DNA from: Meandrina meandrites
Taxonomy: Eukaryota > Cnidaria > Anthozoa > Scleractinia > Meandrinidae
Direction of reading: 5' to 3'
DNA length: 64,000 nucleotides
Assembly: GCA_963693305.1 (NCBI GenBank)
Contig: OY855906.1
Span: 3,232,001-3,296,000 of the forward strand
A program made the translations under genes and the position numbers. The number at the start of each line of letters is the position of its first letter. Positions within the stretch are counted from its first letter, which is position 1. A model generated the notes under the pieces. The model ran no database searches and was not told the origin of the DNA. It worked only from the letters and a program-made list of their open reading frames with translations. Positions 1 to 11,395 of this stretch are shown here, in pieces.

Positions 1-213
1 GCGGCACGCGCTGAGTATTTTGACTGTAATTATTATTATTACTATTAATTCTGAGTAGCCTTTTGCCTTGAGCTCTGTTTTAAAATGAGCTTTCATGCAA
101 AACCATTCACATATAGAAATGGCCTACTTGGTCAATCTCTATTTTTTCCACTTTCAGAATATCTACCTCCCCCATTCCTCTACCCCTGGGATAAGTCATA
201 TGACAATATATAC

Positions 214-3200
214 CTAGCATCAATAGCTTTCCATCGTTTTAACACTTTTGACTTGGCTGTAATAAGGACAGCAATCACTCCCTTGCACTCCTTGCTCTTT
301 AACTGGTCTGTGACACTTGTGAGTAGTTTCTGCCTCCGCTTCCACTTCTCCAGCTCACTTAAAGGACCCTCAAATGGATCAAATCTGGATCAAGACAGAC
401 AAAAATAATAAGCTTGGACCATGGTGGCCTAATAGTTAGTGCGCTGGACTTTAGATCGAACTGCGTTGCATTTTTGGGCAAGACACTTTACTCTCATAGT
501 GCCTCTCTCCACCCAGGTGTACATGTATAAATGGATACCGGCGAATTTACTGCTGGGGGTAACCCTGCGATGGACTAGCATCCCATCCAGGGGGGAGTAG
601 AAATACTCCTAGTCACTTCATGCTACAGAAACCGGGATAAGCTCCAGCCTGATTTACTTAAATTACAACATGGACAGCATACATGTGCTAAATTATAGGT
701 GTAGAATTACTGTTCAGTTACTGAATCACTTTTATTGCACAGCACGTTTAAGAAAACGTTCTGCTTATACAAGTCATGTTGAGCTCTGTTTTCTTTCTTC
801 CTTGAAGAAGACCAGGACCAGGACCATAGTCCCTAATTTTGTTAGTAATTCAACTAATTGGTAATAGGGCTATGAGTCATGCAATAATTAATTGGGGTAA
901 TCAGGCCTATAATTTTAAAGCAGTCCAAGCATTTGAAATAACTCATGCCACTTGACTAGTAAAAGTAGTTGGACTGATCATAATTGGAGGTCAGGAGAGT
1001 AATTTCAAAATCAGCCAAGCAGTAGCCAGCATTGCAGATGAACTAAACCCTGGTATAGTCCATCTGCGAAGCAGTGACCAAAAGCTTGTTCTGCACCTGT
1101 GTGTTCCAGGGTTTTCTATAATAGCCTCTAATTGGTTCTCGCATTATAGCTGTTCTTTCATGAACTGTGACTGGTCAAGTGGATCTCGTGAAACCATAGT
1201 AACTATGCCTCATGGCAGCAATCACAGCAGATCAGTGAAAATTAGCATTTGAAGCAGTTAAACTATCTGACATCCTTCCTGAGCAACAGGAATCTATCAC
1301 AGACTGTTATTTTTTTAGGGCAAAGATGTTGTTGGTAATCTTCCTACTGGTTTACCGGTCAATGGTTTCATGAGATGCACTTGACAAATCACAGTGCATG
1401 AAAGAATGGCTATATGCAAGAGCCAATTAGAGGCTATTATTATAGAAAACCCTGGAAACACACAAGGAACAGAAAAAGCTTTTGGTCGCTTGTTTGCAAA
1501 CAAAATAGGGTTTAATTCATCTGCAACGCTGGTTAACAAGCATGCAGCATTACTGAAATTAGGAACATGATCATTCTCTGAACTGTACAACATGAGGTCC
1601 AGTCACTAATTGATCAAACAGTCAATAACAAATTTTGTGGTCTTTCAGTCTTTCATAACCTCCTAAATTAAGTGAAAAAGTCAAAGATATATTCAATCAG
1701 TTTTACAAACAGTAGGAAAACAGCAAAAAAAGAAGCCATCTAATTGCACATGATTGACACACAGTTGGTGTAGGTGTCCATCGTACAGGTATCCAGTTAC
1801 AAAAAGTTGTAATCACACAACAGTAATTGGACACCCACATGATCTCATGCCAAAATTTTACATGACAAACAGGCATACAAGAACCAATCAAAATAGAGAA
1901 ATTTGTTACAGGTAAGATTATATGCATAATCGTATCTACAACAAAATTCTCGATTTTGATTGGTTCTGCACACCCCTATTTGTCACGTAATTGGCGCGTG
2001 ATCACGTGGGTATCCAATTACAACTTTTTGTAATTTGATACCTGTAATTGGACACCTACGCCATTCACATGTCAATCATGTGCACTTAAATGGGTTCTTT
2101 CTCGCTGTTTTCCTACTGTTTGTAAAACCAATTAAACATATCTTTGAGTCTTTTCTCATTAAAGAGGTTCTCAAAGACTTTCTAACGTCGAATTTTGTTA
2201 TTGATACGATTAATTAGTAATTGGACCTCGTGTCATACAATTCAGGTAGTAGTTGTTACTCACGCAATTACTACCTGAATTGTACTCCACTCAGTCCAAT
2301 TACTATTACAAATTTTATCATCACTAATTAAGTTATTCATTTACTTAGCACAGTATACTGCATGTGACTGTGTGCACTTCACTTGCATGGTTTCTCAACT
2401 ACAGTTGGTAAAATTGCAGGCAAGTGTGCACTTCACTTGGTGAGCTTACTAAAATGTGGGAAATCAAAAACTGAATGACCCTTTACGAATTCTGCCAAAT
2501 CAAAGATACAAATCCAAAATGGGGCAAAATGTACACTGTACCTTTCTTCCAATCCATCAGTCAGAATATTTTCTATGGTAGCAATCCAATCCAAAACCAA
2601 ATTTTCGTATTCTTGCAAAATGGAAGGATTAACCGCGGCTGCTCTATTTTGTTTAAAGTCAGACGTGACTTGTGACTCTGGTTTCTTCAAAATCTGCTGA
2701 GGTGCAATCGTCGCGTTTGCATACTCTGTCAGAGTATTGGTGTATTTGTCGATCTGGTTTAAAAAGTGCCCCACGTCTTCTTCTGAAGAGTTACCCCAAT
2801 CCTTTTGTGCGTGTAGAATCGGCGCGAATATCTCAGAGAGCAAAGAACTGAAATGAACTAGAGGATTCTCTTTGATCTCCCCACAGAACACCTCTTTTTC
2901 CACGCAAGTAGGATCGATAACGCGCTCCAAATTAGAACGGATGAAGTACAAACAGATCGCTTCTCCGTCCATGACTTCCTTCAGCTTTGCACATGAGCTA
3001 GCTACATTCATTTTCCTTGGCAAAAGACTGTTTGGGTCAGCTTTTGGACAGTAGAAAAACAGCTTTTTATGCCCTTCAGGAGCCAGAAAGTCATTGATGT
3101 AGTCAAGAGTTGGCTGTTCGGCCATAAAGTCCTCGAGCATCGTTGGGCTGTCATAGGGCCCCACATGAAATGTTTCTTGCAGCTTTGTAGCAAACCACCA

Positions 3201-3215
3201 GTGTCTTTCATCCAT
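214..3215 (-). CDS. Axonemal dynein heavy chain, N-terminal exons (partial)
   Basis: Motor subunit of ciliary dynein; this part belongs to the tail (DHC_N1 region) that binds other heavy and intermediate chains. Exon 1 is 3215-2542 and starts with ATG (MDERHWWFATKLQETF); it encodes 224 codons plus two bases and ends at an AG|GTACAG donor. Exon 2 is 384-214, follows a pyrimidine-rich tract ending CAG, and ends at AG|GTATAT. Joining them restores an Arg codon and gives an uninterrupted frame through GPLSELEKWKRRQKLL and VLKRWKAIDAR, the conserved dynein tail pattern. The phase match across 2.2 kb of intron is strong support. Further exons lie left of the window. Spacing of conserved residues resembles the outer-arm DNAH5/DNAH8 class, but the paralogue is not settled. 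Family knowledge gives the role; the exon structure is read from the sequence. Confidence 0.88.
416..655 (+). mobile_element. tRNA-derived SINE (copy 1)
   Basis: The head begins with a tRNA-like A-box segment (GTGGCCTAATAGTTAGTGCG). It is followed by a body with GGGCAAGACACTTTACTCTC, a segment reading CCCTGCGATGGACTAGCATC, and a tail with AGTAGAAATACTCC. The B-box part of the head is degraded. The same body occurs inverted at 51875-52060 and a tail fragment lies at 12895-12950, showing an interspersed family. SINEs of this kind are transcribed by RNA polymerase III and mobilised by LINE proteins (family knowledge). Confidence 0.75.
1005..1570. repeat. Inverted-repeat pair, ~190-bp arms
   Basis: Segment 1005-1195 is largely the reverse complement of 1375-1570. 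Landmarks are GCAGATGAACTAAACCCT on the left and GGGTTTAATTCATCTGC on the right, and both arms share the 'CCAGGG/ACCCTGG ... GCCTCTAATTGG' block. It adjoins the larger foldback at 1575-2258 and may be part of the same nested element. Confidence 0.65.
1575..2258. mobile_element. Foldback element, ~310-bp arms
   Basis: Left-arm landmarks (ATGAGGTCCAGTCACTAATT, TGATTGACACACAGTTGGTG, AGAACCAATCAAAAT) reappear as reverse complements on the right (ATTTTGATTGGTTCT, CATGTCAATCATGTGCAC, AATTAGTAATTGGACCTCGT). The arms meet near 1910-1935. No transposase frame is present, so this is a non-autonomous foldback or MITE. The arms show many mismatches, so the copy is not recent. Confidence 0.75.
2237..2283. 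repeat. Short hairpin beside the foldback
   Basis: ACAATTCAGGTAGTA on the left pairs with TACTACCTGAATTGT on the right, giving a 15-bp stem around a loop of about 17 bases. It abuts the right arm of the 1575-2258 foldback and may be its terminal hairpin. Confidence 0.7.
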
Positions 3216-4129
3216 TTTCAGCTGTTAAGCTATATTTCTCCTGATTTACACGAATTTGTCATTATTTTGGAAACTGCAGAACGAAATTTCCCTCCATTTT
3301 GTTGTCATTTGGTAGCCAAGCACTGGGCCGCGAGGTCCCGGATATGGGTGATAATTTTCCCCTTCTGGGGTAGGGACAAGCATGATTCCTGGCAGTTTGA
3401 ACCGCTGCTCTCAGCTTTTAACCAATATAATGATTTTTTTTCTACCAATGAAAATGTATTGTGATCGTGTCTTCTTTAACAATTTGAGCCAGGGAGGGAA
3501 GATTGAAGTGCAAAAATGTGAGTGGCCTTCAGTGAGACCCTTTCAGGCGCCACAAGCGGCCGTGACAGTCTCATGAAACCGGTGTTGTGTTAAATTGCGG
3601 TTCAATTTTGTCTCAATTTCAATAAAATGAAATGAAATCACTTTGTCTGCTTTCTTTTCTTTCTTTTTTTTTCTTTTTTTTTTTTTTTTTTTTTTTTTTG
3701 AGGTACCTCTGGAATAAATATGCAAGGACCACTTGGACAAACAACAGCGAAGAGAAGCTGGTTCATGGCGTAGATCAGGATCAGCACTATAAAATAAAAA
3801 GTTAAACTTGATATATCAATCGGTTGATATCGATTTATTGATTGCATTTCCGATCATCGGTTTCATCGATTGGTAACGCCGGGCATATGCCATACAAAAA
3901 AACCCTAATGGTGCTTGTGCGCCTCCACGTAACGTGCGCGAGCGTGAAACACAGCGATAAAATAGTTAACGAAGAAAAGCAAGGCTGATTGAACAGTTGG
4001 GAACTATATATATTTCCAATATTTCGGAAGGCACGGCCTTCCTTCTTCAGGTAAAAAACGCCATGACTGTGCCACACAGTCTTTAGAAACATCACGACTG
4101 CATACATGAAGACCGGAAGTCATAGAATC

Positions 4130-4310
4130 TAGGACTGGAAATCCTGTGTCCCCAGAGCCTTTCGTTTCTCGTGCCAAGGCCTGCCGGCTAAGAGAAGCGA
4201 AAAGGGCTATGGGGACGAGAATGATATTGTACCTGGCCGGAATCGAGCCCAGGCCGCAATCATGGACGCTCTCACCACTCTCCAACTGAACGCCTGGACG
4301 AGGCTACGTG
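4130..4310 (-). mobile_element. tRNA-like SINE head, second family
   Basis: Read on the minus strand, GGCGTTCAGTTGGAGAGTGG resembles an A box and GGCTCGATTCCGG resembles a B box at tRNA-like spacing. The gene-like cloverleaf is not intact. A tail with CTCTTAGCCGGCAGGCCTTGG follows. It differs from the family at 416-655. Confidence 0.5.
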
Positions 4311-5084
4311 GTGGGCTCTGTTAAAATCAGTGTGATTCATACCCTTCAACCCCTCTTGGTGTGATTTTATTTCAGAAGGCGGCATAGTCAGAGTCAAAGT
4401 TTAAAGAAACGTTAGAGAGAGAAACGTACAACAGATTCCATTCCTCCCCACCTACCCCCACTACGGCCCGCCCCCGCTGCCTTATAGCCCTCCCTTTGGT
4501 CGTGTTAGCCTAAAAGCTCTGACACTGCCATGCATGCAACTTGCCATTGAAAATAGGTGTAAAGGTGTGCAACACACTCCAAGCAAGTCGCAATAATCGC
4601 GATTTCATTCAAAAGTGGATAACGTTTTGTACTCAGAAGAGTTCACGAAGTAGGGTTGGGTGCGGAGTGGTAAAATATAGGCAACCGCAAAAACCAAAAA
4701 GGCAGAGGACTAATGAAAGCGAAACAAGCTACGCATAAACAATTTCATGTTCGATTGATGAAATTGACCAAGACTAGCAAAAGTAAAAATGGATGCTTCA
4801 ATGAGGAAGGACCTTCGCAGTTTTGGCGAATATTCTAAGCGAAGAAATTGTAAAAAAACTGACTAATTAATTAATACTCGTTTCCTTCATCAGTTCTACA
4901 GAAATCTCCCTGGAAACAGCTTTTCTGCTCCGACGATAAATCAATGGAAAACAAGTTGGAGAACTTGTGTCGATGTGCATTCAAATAGTATTAAATTGAT
5001 TGATCAGGCTGCATCATAATGGTTCAATTTAATAAAATTAGTACATAAGTCCTAAAATAAAACGAAAAAAGTTAATAAAATATC

Positions 5085-5125
5085 TTCTGCTTACAATATC
5101 TCAACTTGAGATATTGTAAGCAGAA
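5085..5125. repeat. Perfect 41-bp palindrome
   Basis: Two 20-bp arms (TTCTGCTTACAATATCTCAA and its exact reverse complement) flank a single central C at 5105. Partial complementarity continues outward. Such perfection implies a recent origin or short hairpin-type element. Confidence 0.9.
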
Positions 5126-7500
5126 CATATTTTATGATATAGCGCATAGTGTAGCGTGATCAGTTCTTGAAAACAGCAGAAAATGGGTAGAAGTGCAGTA
5201 AGGAAAAGGTACCTCGCTACGACCAAGACGGGACGAAGTGCTAGTCGCATCCGTCGATTTCTTCCGAGCGAACGTCCATGAAGAAACTACACCGGCACAA
5301 TCACAAAGTAATAATCTAGCAAGAATAATAACACTCAAGTATAAAGTATAGGTGAACGTTTTTTTCCGATACCGAAAGTTAACTTTGCGTGCTTTTCCAT
5401 TCTATTTCATTTTATTTATCTTCAGTTTACAAAAAAACAGCGCGTGCCGCGAATATTTTTACTGACTGTAGAACACGATGAATTAAAAACAAGCTATAAA
5501 TAGCTCTGACAACATTAGCATTATTTTTGGCATTGATGTTTCACACAAATTTTGTCCACTGAACTAGTTTGTTCCATAGTTTTGTTTTTCATATAGTGTC
5601 TGTTGAAGTCATCTCGCAACATGCTGCTTCATTAAATGTTTATCTGGCATTTTCTACCTTCACAAGACACAAGAAAGACGTGCCGAACGAAGGTTTGTGA
5701 CCTATTTCCCACGATGGCGAGAAAGGGAATTAAGTCAAGTGAGTCAAGCTCACTACAGGGAATGAAAAATAATCCGCAAAAATATAAACGATTTCCCATC
5801 GGAAAAAAAACGTGTTTAATGCGATGGCTGCACGCGAGCTGAGGTATCCACGCGCGCTTCCGTCTTCGATTCACGCCACCTGGTATTAAGCCATGAGTCA
5901 GTTTCCATTAAAAAGGTAGCCTTGTTATCCTGAAAAATAGTAACAATTAAAAAACGTTATTGCGAGATTAGGTATAATTACATACACTTTTACATGCTGA
6001 ATTTGAAAATAGCTCAACCAGTGGGATATTGAGTTAAGCGGATGATGCAATTTTTTTTTTTTTTTTTTAAAAAACCCCTTTTTTAAAGAGTTAATCACGC
6101 AAACAGAAGTTTGCAATCAGAGAAATATAATTTTTGTTTTAAGAAGTTTACGAGTTTTTTGGGGGTGTATATCACAGAAGCAATTTTCTCCCTTCTGTTC
6201 TACTGTACTCCGTCGGTTTTATCAGTGTGTATTAATGTTTTGGACATATGCACCATTTTTTCTTTCGCCAGTCCAAGTTCAACCGTTGTTTTCACAGCGT
6301 TGAGAATTGATACAAGCTAAGTATTTGGATAATCAAGGTAGTGTGGACAGAGATTGATCATTTCCTACTGATTTGATTGTTATACTGCATTTCCTTTAGT
6401 TGTAGCAGAAGCCCCACACGATGCGTGCCTTTTTTTTGATGGCCTGCGCTGCATGGCCACGAAAGAAAAACTGAGCCACGCAAGACCACAATCATAAAAC
6501 TTGAAACTTGGAGTGACAAATCTAAACAACTCATAACTTAAGTATTATCACGATTCAGAGATTCTATTTTCAATGAATCGCTTCAAAGAAAATTCACTAT
6601 GACAATTAACAAAAAGTCAAAAAAGGGAAGTTTAAAATATACCGCGTAACCGTCCCGGTTTCAAGACACGCACAGAAATTAGACTTCATCAGAAGTTCAT
6701 GGATTTAATGAACAAATATCAATAATTAATGTATTATAAGCACTCATATATGAAGAGAATTGAAACATGACAATCATAATAAACTAAATTAAATGACTAC
6801 ACGTTATATTACGAAATTTTTGTGTATGCACTGCTGCATGTCACGCAATGCAGCAGCCAATTTTGGCGGGAAAACTGCGAGCGCGGTGGCAGGCGGTGTG
6901 GGTTTTCCCGCCTAAATTTCAATTTCGACAACGAACGACAACAACTGAAGCAGGAAGCTGAGTCGATATTTTCAGTATCAAAGGTAGTCTTTTGTGTTCT
7001 TAAATGTTAAGCAACTTGCAAATGGGAATATGGTTTAGTTGAAAACTTGCGCGGAATTTTAACAATTCCACTGCACAAAGACGACAGGATGTCACTATTG
7101 TATCGAGTCATAGGACCTGAAAGGTAATCACAGGAATCTCATGCATTGACAAATTTTGAAAAAAAAAATTATTTCATTCACATGGAGAACACAAAACTGC
7201 GATAATTAAAAAAAACCGACGTTCGGAAAACTGCACTTGACAATTAATCTAAAAATTAGAAGAATTGAAAATGTTAGTCCCAGTTTAATCAAAAGATTTC
7301 TTAATTCCAATGGAACGGAAAATCCAGTTCACTCACTACCGCTCACTGGATTCTAAAATCGTTTTAAATTCACTTACCGAGAGAAGATGAACATTGTTGT
7401 AACGTTCATTGCGGAGTTTATATTTATGGTCGTTTATTTTGAGCCAAGTAGCCGAGGCTGGCAGTACTGAAACCCCGTAGGTACTAGAGGCATTTTTATA

Positions 7501-7573
7501 AACCTCGTCCCCAGCCCAGGGCTTTCCCTTCTTCGTGGGGTAAGGAGGCCGGAAAAGCCCTGGGGACGAGGTT
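7501..7573. mobile_element. Short hairpin MITE (CCTCGTCCCCAG type)
   Basis: Terminal AACCTCGTCCCCAG is matched by CTGGGGACGAGGTT at the other end; internal GGGCTTTCC also pairs with GGAAAAGCCC. A related end (GCCTGGGGACGAGGC) appears near 26110, which suggests a family. Confidence 0.7.
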
Positions 7574-9250
7574 GGTTTTCCCCAACAATTGGTCTGCAGG
7601 TCATTATCCATTTACGTCTTTATAGTTGGCTGTGAATAAATTATTGGTTCCTAAACACACTTTGCAAACTGAAACGAGTGAATAAACCCTCTCCTCCGCA
7701 GAGGACTTTTTATTTTTTTTCGCACGGGCTAAAAAACGGGGAGAGGTGGAAAGCAAGGAGCCTCTGCAGACAGAGAGAGAGAGAGCGTAAATAGTTTTTG
7801 CCCTTGTTTTCTCAAGAAAAAAAGTTCTCGGGAGAACTGCGTATATGCGTGATCTCCGCCGCGAGAAGCGAAATCATCGCGCATGAAAATGAGCGGTCTG
7901 TTCGTACCGCTTGCCAATTTGTTTATGCTATCGCCCTATCATTTTGGTCTTTGTACACGGATAGAAAAGTTAAGCCATATAAAAGGCAATAGCTCCCATT
8001 TTAGAAGCCGAAAGGATGGAAGGTTTCGGTGGGTGATAACAAAACAAGTCGGCTGATCATGCTCTTCCGCTAATTCCGCAGAAAATTTTCCCTTTCTCCT
8101 ATAACCAATTATAGCACCTGAGTAAAGCATTCCCGTAAAATAACATTAAAGGAAGCCGATTTCAATAATTACCGAGCTCTCCATCACCGAAAAGGGAACT
8201 TCAAGTTAACTGGTGGTCCAATAGAAAAAAATTAAATTTTTGAGCTAAAAACTCAGAAGTCCCTTGAAGTGGTATAAAACAACTTTATAAGCCATTATAT
8301 CCCGACATACCTACATGGTATTCGAACAAAAACGGGCAGCCGGCGGGCTGGTACACAGCTTAAGATTCCACGCAAAGATTGGTCTGTTTTCGGGAACAAA
8401 TTAGAGCTTTAAGTAATCGCTGCCGCTTGTAAAATAGCTTTAAAGCACGCCGAATTCAATACCGGTAACGACAATAAAGTTATCGGCGATGATAGCGGCG
8501 TCTTCGTGCATTCGAACTCTATATGTTATACAAAGTGTACTCGAACTCAGAAAGTCATCAAAAAGTCCACTCATTTTGTCAATGCTACACTGCAATGGAA
8601 ATAAGGTAAACAGTAACAAACAAATACCTGCAAGAACTACAACGCACCGCTAAAAAATGGCGAAAATATGGAAGAATCATCGCCGTGTTGATAAATCAGA
8701 AGAAGCCGTTATCGAGCACCTTTCGGTTTACCCAATTAGGTCCTCATGATTGTGTTTGTACAATTACCGTGTGCGGCATGATAAATCGAGATCTAAAGTA
8801 GTTTTAATTAAATAGAATCCTCTTAAACTTTTACTCCAAGAAATCCTAGGAATTTTAACAATGATAACGATTTACCATTTTCGTAATTTTGATCGTTCGA
8901 GATGTAGATTAACGGCGGGCGGAGATGCCGAGGCTATTAAGGCGCGACTTTCGACTGAGACGGGAAAAAGCACTTCGTTTTGGAAAACAAATTAACCAAA
9001 TTAATTAATCCTAGCTGACGTCAGTTTCAAGTGCTTTTTCCGGCCTAAACGCGTTTGATTTATAAATAAGGCAAGGCATACATCCAACCAAGCAAGACGT
9101 TTTTAATTTAATGAGGCTATTAATGATTAAAATGACGGCAACCGTTTGATCGAGGTAGTACGATTTCCGTTGACGCAAATGACTGATTTGTAGCTTTGGT
9201 AGGCTAGCAGTGTACCTCACAAACTCTAAGCAGATAGCAATCATTGTGCC

Positions 9251-9675
9251 CCCGGGGGGGTACTCCCATAAATTTCGGATAGGGGTGTGCCGCGAAGGTT
9301 CTTAAACCCTGACCCTATTTAAGGATAAAGAAAACGAAAATTGATACCCTTTTTAAGGCTCAAACCCGAAAAATGACACCCCATTCAAGGAGAGGAGAAG
9401 CGATGGGTGACGATCCAAATAACGGCTAACTTCACACGGCAAAACACAAATCTTTACAAAATCGCTTTGCTACTAGTTGAACGGATAGTTTGGCATTTAT
9501 TTTAGCTGATAGAATTTAGGTACCCTATCTAAGGATAACAGCGGGAACACAATGCCAAAAGGAGCAAAAATGATACCCTATTTAAGGACCGAGAACCTCA
9601 AAAATCATACCCTATCCCGCGGCACATACCTATATAGCCCATATATGGGAGTACCCCCCCCCCCCCCCCCCCGGG
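9251..9675. mobile_element. hAT-like MITE with 8-bp target duplication
   Basis: The 425-bp unit starts CCCGGGGGGGTACTCCCATA and ends in the reverse complement pattern TATGGGAGTACCCC...CCCGGG, with the right C tract expanded. It is flanked by identical 8-bp copies of ATTGTGCC (9243-9250 and 9676-9683). Internal repeats of 'ACCCTATTTAAGGA' occur in both halves. An 8-bp duplication is typical of hAT insertions. No transposase is present. Confidence 0.88.
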
Positions 9676-9966
9676 ATTGTGCCACATTCATCTGAGAATT
9701 TGATCTCACGTACAAAGCGAACTAGACCAGAGCCGTTTAGCCAGTGATAATGGTGGTTCATGTATAGAAAGTCGGAAGAAGTTGAGCCCTCCCCCCAAAA
9801 AAAAAACAATAGGGTCTCTAAGGTCTTTTGCTTCTTTCTGGTAAAAATATGAAACCAAGCGTAAACGGTAAAACCAGAAGCTTTCCAGAGTAACTAGAAC
9901 TAAGTACTCTACTATACTTTGATCGTCTAAAATATCCCAAAGTTGCTTTTGTTGCCGAACTATACG

Positions 9967-10057
9967 TAGCCTGATTCTCAGACGTCCGAGGTCGATCGCG
10001 GCCGAGAGGGAAAGCGTAGCGGCCGCGATTGACCTCGGACGTCTGAGAATCAGGCTA
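9967..10057. mobile_element. 91-bp foldback MITE with 9-bp target duplication
   Basis: The element runs from TAGCCTGATTCTCAGACGTC to its reverse complement, with arms of about 37 bp containing a single mismatch and a 17-base loop. Exact 9-bp direct repeats of AACTATACG flank it (9958-9966 and 10058-10066). Nine-base duplications are characteristic of Mutator-like (MULE) transposons, so a MULE-mobilised MITE is the likely explanation. Confidence 0.9.
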
Positions 10058-11309
10058 AACTATACGCCAAAAGAAGTCACGAAAAGTGTAAGTAAGTAAG
10101 TAAATAAATGTAAAGTAAAGTGAAGTGTGAGCTTTTTGCCTTTTTTCCAACTGAGACAATTCAAGTAAATTTAGCTTCGATACATGCGCATATGCCAGAT
10201 GGGTTGAACGAATTCTGAATTCGTACCACAAACCACCGACATGGCTGTACTTTCATATGGTAGATAGAATTTCAATTTTGTTCAAGTCACGTGACCTGTC
10301 GTAACTGCAATTGGCGAGTTAATATCCTAATCCCAAAGACTTCTCGCATTGTTTTTCAGTTCTCGCAAACTTTTGAGCTGTGGATGATGTTTGGAATAAC
10401 CAACACCAGTGGAACAAGAACATACGGGCCGTTAAAACCAGCTCCGCAAATGGCAAGCCCAGACAACAATGGTCTTGGACGTCACCAAGAAAAAAAACTA
10501 AAATTAGTCGTATAATAAACCCACCACAACAGTGTTACATTCATGGATTTAACTGACAGGGCTGTCTTATCTCAAGGTTTATTAAAATATCACTATTAAT
10601 CCCTTGTTTACCGCTGGTGTTGCTGAGGTTACACTGAGGTTAGAACACTGTTTATTTGTGGTATTCAAGGACAGGTTTCGTGGCATTAAAATGAGCGCGA
10701 TTGTTTTAGCAAGGAATATTTGCGTTCTAAAATATAAAGAGGCGTTCGGAACCGAAATAACTCCAGACAGGCTGATATCTAAAACCTTAATAAGATAATG
10801 GATTTAGCGAACAAATTAATTCCAAAGGAATTGTCCATTTTCAAATCTCTAACCTGTAACTTAGTCGTTGTTCATTTTTGTTGTGAAAAAGACTATGCTT
10901 CTATAAAGAAAGAATAATCTAGAATAACTGACTCTAGAACAGTGGCTTAGTATTAAAATAACTAACTAGTCTGCAATATTGAAATATTCCAGTTCTGATA
11001 TCGAATGAAATCTAGAGGCTGGAGAAAAGCAACATTCCATAGAGATCAGAAATCAAGTGATATTGTAAAATGCTCTCGATTTTACTTTAAGGGTTGCCGA
11101 GGGATTAGTAAGCCTCTCTCTCTAACATGCACGATTACTATTAGTTATATTCTCTATAACGTGCACGTTAGTACATTAGTTACTTGCTCAAATTTGTCTA
11201 GCAGGTCTATACGTCTCCAGCATAATTGTAAAAATGGCTATTTTGGCAAGAATAAACAGGCAGCACGTGGCAGGATGGAGGAGAGAGAGAGAGGGGAGGG
11301 GGGGGGGGG

Positions 11310-11395
11310 GGGGGGCGTGGTGGCCAAAATGGTTGAAACCGTTAGTACGTTGGAACTCTGGATCCGGCGCGGTACCGGGTTCAAACGTTATTTAT
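11310..11395 (+). mobile_element. SINE head fragment after poly-G tract
   Basis: GTGGCCAAAATGGTTG...GTTAGTACGTTGGAACTC matches the A-box part of the 416-655 SINE with small insertions. A B-box-like GGGTTCAAACG follows. It sits directly after a run of about 20 G residues. No SINE body follows, so this copy is truncated or diverged. Confidence 0.5.

Larger units (their letters stand above)
385..2541 (-). other. Dynein intron 1, filled with repeats
   Basis: This 2.2-kb intron contains a tRNA-derived SINE, two nested inverted-repeat elements and a short hairpin, annotated separately. No further dynein exon was found in it. Open frames here, such as 1315-1593 on the minus strand, are products of the foldback arms. 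Confidence 0.6.
3216..9242. other. Intergenic, no convincing gene
   Basis: I see no exon series, conserved protein or strong long frame here. The stretch holds a T-homopolymer tract near 3665-3700, a SINE-like unit, a perfect palindrome at 5085-5125, a short hairpin element at 7501-7573 and AT-rich DNA. The dynein promoter should lie just upstream of 3215, but no diagnostic motif was seen. Confidence 0.5.

Noticed and set aside
1315..1593. 92-codon minus-strand frame
   Set aside because: It lies in the arm of an inverted repeat and has no family or splice partner.
3543..3847. Lys-rich open frames on the minus strand
   Set aside because: They are translations of the T-homopolymer tract near 3665-3700.
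6840..6920. MITE suggested by GGCGGGAAAAC...GTTTTCCCGCC
   Set aside because: Only an 11-bp inverted pair was evident and the outer limits could not be set.
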